This document shows, in pieces, positions 29,645 to 37,383 of a stretch of 48,645 nucleotides of DNA (positions are counted from its first letter, which is position 1; each line of letters starts with the position of its first letter). A program made the position numbers and the translations under genes. The notes under the pieces were generated by a model. That model had not been told where the DNA came from. It saw only the letters and a list, made by a program, of their open reading frames with translations, and ran no database searches. Source of the stretch: Thermoproteota archaeon (GTDB taxonomy: Archaea > Thermoproteota > Thermoprotei_A > Sulfolobales > Ignisphaeraceae); the NCBI GenBank assembly GCA_013154235.1, contig JAADCV010000081.1:1-48645 (forward strand). Direction: 5' to 3'.

Positions 29645-31049
29645 AGCTACCCTCGCTAGTGAGTGCATGGTAACGATACTTGTTAGGAGCAGGAAGGATA
29701 GAGACGCAGTAGCGTATGCGATAGACAGATTCTATGGTGGAGACCCAGCGATTAGAATAGCTACGCTTGGAGGCGTCCGTAAGTGCGACGAGATAGCATA
29801 TAGGGCTTCCGAGGAAGCTAAATCGGTTAGCGATGCCTACATTATGCTTCTAGGAAAGGAGAGCGCAGACTGCTTACCACTGCTAGAGACCGAGCTTCCT
29901 CCTAACGTCTTTGTCCACATCGTTCCGAGGAAGAAGGTTCGCAACCTTAGAATCGAGCATCTCGCATGGGAGATAGCTAGAGCTAAATCGCTCATTAGAA
30001 CAACCGTGTTCTGGGTACAGCATGCAACGGGGTACGCCTTCTATAGGTACAGCAGAGGAGTTAGCCTAGGGATAGAGCCGGACCCTGCGTACGATACATT
30101 TCTCGTCATGGATCGCGGCGCTGAACTACTTAGCTCTATCTCTAGAGTAAGCTGCAGACTGCCGCTGCTTGTTAGAATGTATGGAGGTGAGCACCTTGTG
30201 TACTGCTGCCACAGACCCATATGCAGAATAACCATACCTGACGAGCTCGCACCAATACGCAGCGAGCCCCTAGAGCCTCACCATAGATGCAGCCCCTCGC
30301 TAAATGCAACGCTGGACATAAACCTAGAGATATCTAGGCTCGTAGTTGATCGAGGAGCAAGCATAGTTAGGAAGTTTACCGAGGGGTTCAGCAAGGTCGT
30401 TGTACCATTTAGTGGAGGTAAGGATAGCACCCTAGCTCTCTACATAGCCACCAGAGCTATCGATCCTAGTAAGGTTACTGCAGTTTACGTCGATACAGGT
30501 GTTGAGTTCCCGCTAAACCGAGAGTACGTCGAGAAGATTGCGAGCGAGTTAGGTGTAGAGCTTGTTAAGCTTAGAGCGCCCGTGCGCGATGAGATAATAC
30601 GCCGCGGAGAGCTTCCTTCGCATAGGTGTAGATGGTGTACAGAGCTAAAGGTTGCAGCTCTGGAAAGATACGTGAGATCCCTTGGAGATAGAATCGCGGT
30701 GATAGTTGGCGATCGGGACTCCGAGTCTAGATCGAGATCTTGGAGACCTAGCGTTAGGGACTCCGAGGGTGTTCGCTACATCGCTCCAATAAAACCCTGG
30801 TCAACCGCTCAAATCCAAGCGACTCTCATCAATGTAGGGATAGAACCCAATCCCCTATACCTCTTAGGGTTCTACAGAGTTGGGTGCTATGTCTGTCCTT
30901 CGCTAAGGGCTTGGGAACTCGAGGTGATTCACCGCAACCCACGCTTCTTTAGGGATGTTCTACTGGATGATTTGTTCAAACGCTTTGAACAGCTTAAGGC
31001 TAAGACTCGCAGCAAGCAATTGCGAGATGCGTGCCAAACCTCGACTTAA
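29610..31049 (+). CDS. PAPS reductase-like PP-loop ATPase with large N-terminal extension
   Basis: VVPFSGGKDSTLALYIA; SHRCRWCTELK; GCYVCPSLRAWEL; start uncertain (29580/29610/29667). Confidence 0.82.
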   Translation: MALALKFINVARATLASECMVTILVRSRKDRDAVAYAIDRFYGGDPAIRIATLGGVRKCDEIAYRASEEAKSVSDAYIMLLGKESADCLPLLETELPPNVFVHIVPRKKVRNLRIEHLAWEIARAKSLIRTTVFWVQHATGYAFYRYSRGVSLGIEPDPAYDTFLVMDRGAELLSSISRVSCRLPLLVRMYGGEHLVYCCHRPICRITIPDELAPIRSEPLEPHHRCSPSLNATLDINLEISRLVVDRGASIVRKFTEGFSKVVVPFSGGKDSTLALYIATRAIDPSKVTAVYVDTGVEFPLNREYVEKIASELGVELVKLRAPVRDEIIRRGELPSHRCRWCTELKVAALERYVRSLGDRIAVIVGDRDSESRSRSWRPSVRDSEGVRYIAPIKPWSTAQIQATLINVGIEPNPLYLLGFYRVGCYVCPSLRAWELEVIHRNPRFFRDVLLDDLFKRFEQLKAKTRSKQLRDACQTST

Positions 31050-31090
31050 ACTCGCAAAGCGCAGTGTATACACAGTCTAGGGGCTCGACC

Positions 31091-31558
31091 ATGGCTTCGT
31101 CTACTAGCTCGACAAAGAGGGGGGCAACGTCAGCCGAGGAGGAAATCCGTTTGAGCCGAACCGCGCTCAAGATATATCTATACCTTCTTGGTAGAGATGA
31201 GGAGGTTGGGCCTAGAGAGATAGCCCGAGCTATCGGGCTTAGCCCTAGCCTTGTTTACTACCACCTAAAGAGGATGGAGGAGATGGGCCTAGTCATAAAG
31301 GGGTCCTCAGGGTACAGGGCTTCTGGATCGCTAAAGATAGAGGGGTTCTTATCTATAGGTAAGAGGTTCTTTCCTCGGATGTATGTATACTCCGCGTTTT
31401 TTGCAGGGCTTCTATTCTCGGAGCTTCTAGCGATAGCGCTAGGCAAGGCTCCCGTGGATGGATCTATGGCCGTAGCGCTGTTAGCAAGCGCTACGGGATT
31501 CGCTATTACTCTAGCAGAAGGCTACACGCTGTACCGGAGAATCTTTAGGCGGAGCTAG
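31091..31558 (+). CDS. Membrane-anchored winged-helix transcriptional regulator
   Basis: REIARAIGLSPSLVYYHLKRMEEMGLVIKGSSGYR followed by two predicted TM segments. Confidence 0.78.
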   Translation: MASSTSSTKRGATSAEEEIRLSRTALKIYLYLLGRDEEVGPREIARAIGLSPSLVYYHLKRMEEMGLVIKGSSGYRASGSLKIEGFLSIGKRFFPRMYVYSAFFAGLLFSELLAIALGKAPVDGSMAVALLASATGFAITLAEGYTLYRRIFRRS

Positions 31559-31574
31559 AGACACGATACTGTAG

Positions 31575-31625
31575 ATGATGAAGTTACGCACTCACGGATT
31601 AGATGAAGAAGCCACCTCTCGCTGA
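31575..31625 (+). ncRNA. Candidate C/D box sRNA A (internal boxes degenerate)
   Basis: C ATGATGA 31575-31581; guide agttacgcactca; D'-like CGGA 31595-31598; C'-like TAGATGA; guide agaagccacctctcg; D CTGA 31622-31625. Confidence 0.62.
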
Positions 31626-31682
31626 TGATGAGCTTCACGGCACTCTGATGAGCTAGGGAGTGATGAAAGACGGCTATCCTGA
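31625..31682 (+). ncRNA. Candidate C/D box sRNA B, tandem with A
   Basis: C ATGATGA 31625-31631; guide gcttcacggcact; D' CTGA 31645-31648; C' GTGATGA 31660-31666; guide aagacggctatc; D CTGA 31679-31682. Confidence 0.75.
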
Positions 31683-31686
31683 AGCA

Positions 31687-32091
31687 CTAGTCCGTAGCTA
31701 GTAGAAGTGGGCGTACCAGTAGAACTCCGTCGATAGCCATAAGCTCCCTATATAGATCCTTTATCCTAGAGGTGTCTCCTCTAACAACCACGAGAAGCAT
31801 GCAGCGCACGGGGTCTAGGTGTATGTGCAGCGCAGCTATCACTATATCTAGGTACTTATGCTGAATATCGGTCACCTTCTCGTCAACCTCGTGAACCGTG
31901 TGATCATACACGAGGCCGAGCACTCCTGCTGCACGCCCGGCAAGCCTCCATCTCTGCTCAACAACGAACATCCTTAGCGCTTCTTGCACAAGTCTAGATT
32001 TGCTCTTTATGTTTGTATCGCTCATTATCTTCTCGAGCTCCTCGAGTAGGTCCTTTGGTAGGTATATACCGAATCGGGATCCCGAGGACAA
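31687..32091 (-). CDS. nikR: NikR-type nickel-responsive ribbon-helix-helix regulator
   Basis: RHH N-terminus; IQH-x10-HIH-x5-C spacing matches the NikR nickel site (E. coli H76/H87/H89/C95). Confidence 0.88.
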   Translation of the reverse strand: MSSGSRFGIYLPKDLLEELEKIMSDTNIKSKSRLVQEALRMFVVEQRWRLAGRAAGVLGLVYDHTVHEVDEKVTDIQHKYLDIVIAALHIHLDPVRCMLLVVVRGDTSRIKDLYRELMAIDGVLLVRPLLLATD

Positions 32092-32138
32092 GGCTCCACC
32101 GTGCTAAGGGGGTCTGTCTAAGCGTTAAAAATATGTTT

Positions 32139-32462
32139 TTAGCCCACGAGCTTCTCTATCTCGCTCACAATTCTCTTAGCTTCCTCCTCAGAAACCTGCT
32201 GTACTCCTCTACCGACATGCTTGACTACGTGGATGTGATCCTCTCTAGCTATTATGACGTAGTCGCCGTACTTTATGTATAAGACCTTCCCAGGCTTATC
32301 TACGCAGTCGCTAAGCTCCTTAGCTAGTGCGGCAGATCTTATAGCGTTGAAGAGTCTCGATACGTCGCTAAAGGTTCTAGCGCTGATCCCCTTTCTTAGG
32401 TAAGCTGCGGGTTCCCAAACCTTCAGTGTCTTATTCAGCCTCATGATCCCATCCTTCGCCAC
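32139..32462 (-). CDS. Hypothetical protein (107 aa)
   Basis: ORF in a colinear run with the KaiC-like cluster; no family recognised. Confidence 0.6.
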   Translation of the reverse strand: MAKDGIMRLNKTLKVWEPAAYLRKGISARTFSDVSRLFNAIRSAALAKELSDCVDKPGKVLYIKYGDYVIIAREDHIHVVKHVGRGVQQVSEEEAKRIVSEIEKLVG

Positions 32463-32491
32463 TGCTCTAATGTGGTGCTTAGATAAATAGT

Positions 32492-32956
32492 TTAGCCGCT
32501 GAGCTCCTTAAGAACTTCCTCCAACTTAACGCGAGCCTTCTCAACTCTTTCTCTGAGATCCTTTAGCTGCTGCTCTAGCTCCTCAACGCGCTTCCTGAAC
32601 TGCTCTACCTCAGCAGCGCTAACTATAGGAACCTGCAGCTTTCCGCCCGCTTTCATCAGCATATCGTACGTCTCCTTAACCAGCCTGCCAGCCTCAGTCT
32701 TGCCCGCTAGGTGATTCCTTATGGTTGTAGGTGATCTACCTAGCTCCTCTGCAATAGCCTCTATCGGCATACCTGCTCTATCGCGTGCTAGCGCTCCCGC
32801 AGCAACTATTAGCGAGTCTAGCCAAGTGAGCTTGTCCTCAGCGTTCCTTATCTTCTCCAGCACGTCGGGCCTAGTTATAGTTCCTAGTATTAGAGCTAGC
32901 TCCAGCTTCCTGATCTCTTCCTTGGTCAAGGGTTTGAGGGGTATCTCCTCGGACAT
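32492..32956 (-). CDS. HTH plus coiled-coil protein
   Basis: MPIEAIAEELGRSPTTIRNHLAGKTEAGRLVKETY HTH; FRKRVEELEQQLKDLRERVEKARVKLEEVLKEL coiled coil. Confidence 0.75.
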   Translation of the reverse strand: MSEEIPLKPLTKEEIRKLELALILGTITRPDVLEKIRNAEDKLTWLDSLIVAAGALARDRAGMPIEAIAEELGRSPTTIRNHLAGKTEAGRLVKETYDMLMKAGGKLQVPIVSAAEVEQFRKRVEELEQQLKDLRERVEKARVKLEEVLKELSG

Positions 32957-32967
32957 CTCTATCTACC

Positions 32968-33732
32968 TCAGGCCTCCTCGATCTGTATCCTATCGCCCCG
33001 GATCCTAACTACTTTGTTCGGGTAAACTACTATCCCCTTATCGGTGATCTCGAAGGGGTGTCTACGCATATCGTGTTTCGTCCCACGCATCTTCCAGATT
33101 ATCAGCGTTCTAACAAGCTCACCTCCAACCTCATCTAGATCGAGCCTAATGATGCCATCAGCAGCATGCTCAACTCCCGGCCCTCCAAACCCTCTCTCCG
33201 TAACGCTAACCTGGGAAACCAAGATTGCTGTTGTTCCTAAGCCCGATAGAACCCTCTTGAGCTGCATCATTATGGAGCGAGCTACTGAAGGCTTCGTTAG
33301 GTATAGAGTCGATACCGAGTCTATGACTACCCTCTGCGCCCCAACATCCCTTATAGCTTGCTTAAGCACATCTAGAAGCTCCATAACGTCGTCAACACTT
33401 CTAACAACGTACCTCTCCCTCTTAGCAGCCTCCCCTATGCCTCCGGTAAACGCATCAACTATAGCGAACATCCCTTCCTCTTCATACTTCCTAACGTCCC
33501 ATCCGAACACGGCCATGTGTCTGCGTATCTGCACGGGATGCTCCTCGAGCGCGACGAGAACGCCGGGCTCGCCGTGCTGCAGCCCGTAGTAGAGGTACTG
33601 CTGCCCAAAGATCGTCTTGCCGGTGCCTGGACCCCCAGATAGCAGAACCACGTTTCTCTTAGGGATACCCCCATAGAGGAGCTCATCTAAGCCTGGGATA
33701 CCCGTCTTCACGCGCTCCAGCTTGAAGCTCAA
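32968..33732 (-). CDS. KaiC/RadA-like RecA-superfamily ATPase
   Basis: [54 protein letters not shown]. Confidence 0.92.
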   Translation of the reverse strand: MSFKLERVKTGIPGLDELLYGGIPKRNVVLLSGGPGTGKTIFGQQYLYYGLQHGEPGVLVALEEHPVQIRRHMAVFGWDVRKYEEEGMFAIVDAFTGGIGEAAKRERYVVRSVDDVMELLDVLKQAIRDVGAQRVVIDSVSTLYLTKPSVARSIMMQLKRVLSGLGTTAILVSQVSVTERGFGGPGVEHAADGIIRLDLDEVGGELVRTLIIWKMRGTKHDMRRHPFEITDKGIVVYPNKVVRIRGDRIQIEEA

Positions 33733-33822
33733 TTCTCGTCCACCCCAACACTTTTAGCTAGTAGAGAATATAAATAGCAATTGCTTTTTGTTTCCACGTT
33801 ATAGCACTGTAGGTGCTAACGG

Positions 33823-35055
33823 TTGCGCAGCGCACGAAGACTTGTAGCAATATCGCTAGCTGGCATAGCTGTGGGCGTTGTAACGGGGCTAGCCTACGCT
33901 GCCCTAGCTGAAGCCATGAGAATCGCTAGGGATATCCATTCCTTAGCGTACTCTCTAGCTCCGTGGCTCACGGTACCTCTAGCGGTGCTAGGAGGGGTAG
34001 TAACGGGATTCATACTCAAGTACGTGTCGCCAGATGTAGCGGGTCCAGGTATAGATGCCGCGATAAACGCTATCGTGCGCCGATGGGGCTTGATGAAGCT
34101 TAGGACTACGGTAGCTAAGTTCGTTGCAACAGTTGCTACTGTTGGTCTAGGGGCTAGCGGTGGTCTCGTGGGTCCGATGGCTCAGATAGGCACTGGTATA
34201 GGCTCAAGGATCTCAACGCTACTGAAAATGGATAGGTTGTCTAGAAAGCGGGTAGCTCTAGTAGGTTTAGGAGCTGGAATAGCATCAGTGCTTCAAGCGC
34301 CGGTCTCGGGCGCGCTAGCATGCATGGAGATACTGTATAGAGGGCCAGGTTTAGAGGCTGGCGTGCTAGTGCCGTCGCTCTTCGCAACATTCGCGAGCGC
34401 GTTAACGACGTACCTACTACTCGGAGGATGGTACTCACACCTAGAGATACATGTGCCTAGAGCTCTCTTACTCAACCCTAGATTCTTAGCGTGCTCGCTG
34501 ATAGTTGGAGTAGCTGGTGGGCTGCTATCAATGGCGTTCTCAAGAACATACTTTAGCTTGGAGAACCTGTTTCAGAGAATGCGGATACCTATAGTCGTTA
34601 AGCCAGCTATAGGGTGCTGTATTGCTGCTACAATAGCTCTCGCGTTTCCAAGCGTCTACGGAACTGGGTGGGATCTAGTATGGATATCTATATCCTCTGC
34701 AAGCGCCTCACTACTAGCAACGCTGCTCGTTGCAAAGATGTTCGCAACTATCTTCACTCTGAGCTCCGGAGGGAGCGGAGGGATATTCGCGCCTACAATA
34801 GCGATAGGAGCGCTCCTAGGGTCTATCGTAGACAACGTGTTTGGGCTCCACAGACCGGATCTAATGGCGCTTATAGGCATAGCATCAATGCTATCAGGCC
34901 TGTGCAGGGTTCCCTTAGCTGCTGTAGTTCTGGTTGCTGAGGTTGCGGGAGGGGTCTACACCCTTCCTCCGGCAATAATAGCATCTCTAGTATCCTACCT
35001 AGTTGCAGGTCCAAAGGCGACCATCTATAAGAGCCAGCTAGAGGCGTCGCCATGA
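33823..35055 (+). CDS. ClC-family chloride channel/transporter homologue
   Basis: TTG start; GLGASGGLVGPMAQIG; SGGSGGIFAPTIAIGALLG. Confidence 0.9.
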   Translation: MRSARRLVAISLAGIAVGVVTGLAYAALAEAMRIARDIHSLAYSLAPWLTVPLAVLGGVVTGFILKYVSPDVAGPGIDAAINAIVRRWGLMKLRTTVAKFVATVATVGLGASGGLVGPMAQIGTGIGSRISTLLKMDRLSRKRVALVGLGAGIASVLQAPVSGALACMEILYRGPGLEAGVLVPSLFATFASALTTYLLLGGWYSHLEIHVPRALLLNPRFLACSLIVGVAGGLLSMAFSRTYFSLENLFQRMRIPIVVKPAIGCCIAATIALAFPSVYGTGWDLVWISISSASASLLATLLVAKMFATIFTLSSGGSGGIFAPTIAIGALLGSIVDNVFGLHRPDLMALIGIASMLSGLCRVPLAAVVLVAEVAGGVYTLPPAIIASLVSYLVAGPKATIYKSQLEASP

Positions 35056-35684
35056 CCCAGCTAAAGCTGTGCATAAACCGCCTGCTAAGATGGTATGAGA
35101 GAAATGGGCGTAGATTCATCTGGAGATCATCGAGGGACTGGTATATAGTGGCGCTTGCGGAGTTCATTCTTGTTCGCACGAGAGCTAGCGTGGCGGAGAA
35201 AGCACTTATGGAGATCCTCAACGCGTATCCAAGCTCCAGTGCCTTGTGTGCGGATCCCAGCAGAGCGATAAGGTTTCTAGAGCGCGTGTTTAGAAGAATA
35301 GGGCTTGTTAAGAGAGCTAGGTGGGTTCTCGACGCTGTATGCGCTATACATAGGGGAGAGGTTAACCTATGCGATCCGCGTAGCTTAATGAGTCTTAGAG
35401 GTATTGGCAACTACATAGCATCAGCTCTATCGAGCATCGTCTGCGGCTCGAACGAACCCTTCGTAGACACCAACGTTGCTCGTGTCTTATCACGGTGCCT
35501 CGGTAAGCGCGTTAGCCACGATGATGCGAGGAGGATCATACGAGACCTAGGAGCTAATGTTGCAGTGGTGTGCTTTGCACTAATAGATCTAGCTAACGCT
35601 CTATGTAAGCCTAGAAGACCAAGGTGCAGAGACTGCCCGCTAGCCTCCTGCTGCGTTACTGCACTTAGTTCGGATGTAGGATAG
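35052..35684 (+). CDS. Endonuclease III-superfamily HhH-GPD glycosylase with 4Fe-4S site, MIG/TDG-like
   Basis: SLRGIGNYIASAL HhH with Tyr at the EndoIII Lys position; VDTNVARVL; C-x6-C-x2-C-x5-C cluster. Confidence 0.85.
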   Translation: MTQLKLCINRLLRWYERNGRRFIWRSSRDWYIVALAEFILVRTRASVAEKALMEILNAYPSSSALCADPSRAIRFLERVFRRIGLVKRARWVLDAVCAIHRGEVNLCDPRSLMSLRGIGNYIASALSSIVCGSNEPFVDTNVARVLSRCLGKRVSHDDARRIIRDLGANVAVVCFALIDLANALCKPRRPRCRDCPLASCCVTALSSDVG

Positions 35685-35861
35685 CACTACCAGTTTCCCT
35701 AGCCGGTATATGAAGTAGAGAGCAAGGAGCAGCAGAACCACGAAGGTTCCAAAACCAGCGTACTGCCCGAACGCTTTAGCAACGAGCCCGCTAGCGCATA
35801 TAACGCAGGTGATGATAGCCATAGACGCTATCACGAAACCGACAACGCTAGCGTAGCCCAA
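35640..35861 (-). CDS. Small membrane protein (73 aa)
   Basis: Two hydrophobic segments; overlaps the 3' end of the glycosylase gene. Confidence 0.45.
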   Translation of the reverse strand: MGYASVVGFVIASMAIITCVICASGLVAKAFGQYAGFGTFVVLLLLALYFIYRLGKLVVLSYIRTKCSNAAGG

Positions 35862-35923
35862 GGCTAGCTACCTAGTACCTTCGCTACACCCTCTACCGCT
35901 TTATCTGTAGCGGGTAGCAAGGG

Positions 35924-37381
35924 GTGAGGTTGCTAAAGCTAATTAGTAGAAGGCAGATAGCACCGCTTCGAAAGAACCGCAGAGTGCTTCAGAAGCGCAG
36001 CGTGAAGTTTCTTAGTGCAGACACGCAGTCGCTATGCCTAGAGGTTTTAAAGAGCTATAGCCTAGGCGATGGCGTCAATGTTACCGTATGCATAGACAAG
36101 CACGGAGTTGCGAGATACCTTGTTAACGAACCTCCGCTATCTAGCAGCGAGCAGTCTCTCATATCTACGCTCTTGGACTACATCTACACTTCTTCAATGA
36201 CTATCGAAAACGAGGATGATCTAAAGGACTCGCTCATGAAGGCAGCCTCGGATCTAGGAATTGAGCAGGAACTAGTGAACGTATTCGACAAGGTATGGTA
36301 CTACGTAAGGCGCGATTCCTTTGGTTACGGAGTTCTAGACCCACTATTCAGAGATAGCGATATAGAAGATATAGAGCTTTCACATTGGTCCACACCTGTT
36401 ACCGTAGTTCACAGAAGGTTCCTAGCGTATGAGTCGCTAGTTACGAACATAAGGTTCTCAAGCGAGGAAGAAGTTAAGGCTATCATTGAGAGGCTAGCCC
36501 TAAGAACGGGGCGAGCAATATCTTTAGCTAACCCGGAGCTCCACGCCGCCCTACCCGAGGGCTACAGGCTTGCTGCTACGTTAGGAGAACCCGTGTCCTC
36601 TTCACCAACATTCGATATACGCAAGTTTCCACGCGTTCCAATAGATATCGCGACACTGATGCGAGAACACGTTATCGATCCTTCTATAGCAGCACTAATA
36701 TGGCTTGTAAACGACGCAAAAATGTTCTACTGCGTGATTGGGGGTAGCGGTACAGGTAAGACAACGCTTCTCAATGCCCTTCTTCAGCTAAGCAATCCCC
36801 TATGGAAGATAGTCGTCGTTCAAGATATTCCGGAGGTAAAGCTTCCCGGAAGACCTAGGTTTATCCAGCTATTTGGAGAATCTACTCAGGAACAGTTTAG
36901 GAGATGCGTAACTGCTCTCAGGTACAGACCCGATATACTTGTAGTTGGAGAGGTTAGAGGACGAGAGATAAGGGCTCTAGTTAGAGCAGTAGCTTCTGGC
37001 TCAGGATCAGCCTCGACATTCCACGCCTCAACACCTAGCGAGTACGAGATGGCGGTGCGAAACATTCTTCCGCGCGATCTCTACATTATGCTAACACTAA
37101 ACACTGCAGTGCTCATTCACGTAGCTAGAGTTCGCATAGGCTCAGCAGTTGAGCGTAGGGTTGTAGCTGTCTACGAACGTCGTTCTAACGGCTGGACAAC
37201 TATTTACAGAGTTAACGAATTCGATAGCATTAGGAACTGCGAATCCCTCAAGCGCGCTGCATCGCGCCTTAGGATTGAAGACCCTGTATCTGAGCTAGAG
37301 CGTAGGATAGACTATCTCAATCGCATAGCTCCAGGATATGAAAACGTTGAGAGGCACATGAGGAAGTTCTACGGTGTTTAA
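35924..37381 (+). CDS. Type II/IV secretion system ATPase (VirB11/GspE/PilT superfamily)
   Basis: YCVIGGSGTGKTTLLNALLQL; VVQDIPEVKLPGRPRFIQL; RPDILVVGEVRGREIRALVRAVASGSGSASTFHAS. Confidence 0.92.
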   Translation: MRLLKLISRRQIAPLRKNRRVLQKRSVKFLSADTQSLCLEVLKSYSLGDGVNVTVCIDKHGVARYLVNEPPLSSSEQSLISTLLDYIYTSSMTIENEDDLKDSLMKAASDLGIEQELVNVFDKVWYYVRRDSFGYGVLDPLFRDSDIEDIELSHWSTPVTVVHRRFLAYESLVTNIRFSSEEEVKAIIERLALRTGRAISLANPELHAALPEGYRLAATLGEPVSSSPTFDIRKFPRVPIDIATLMREHVIDPSIAALIWLVNDAKMFYCVIGGSGTGKTTLLNALLQLSNPLWKIVVVQDIPEVKLPGRPRFIQLFGESTQEQFRRCVTALRYRPDILVVGEVRGREIRALVRAVASGSGSASTFHASTPSEYEMAVRNILPRDLYIMLTLNTAVLIHVARVRIGSAVERRVVAVYERRSNGWTTIYRVNEFDSIRNCESLKRAASRLRIEDPVSELERRIDYLNRIAPGYENVERHMRKFYGV

Positions 37382-37383
37382 CT

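Noticed and set aside
33044-33589. Plus-strand 181-aa ORF rich in Ser/Thr/Pro
   Set aside because: Antisense shadow of the KaiC-like ATPase gene.
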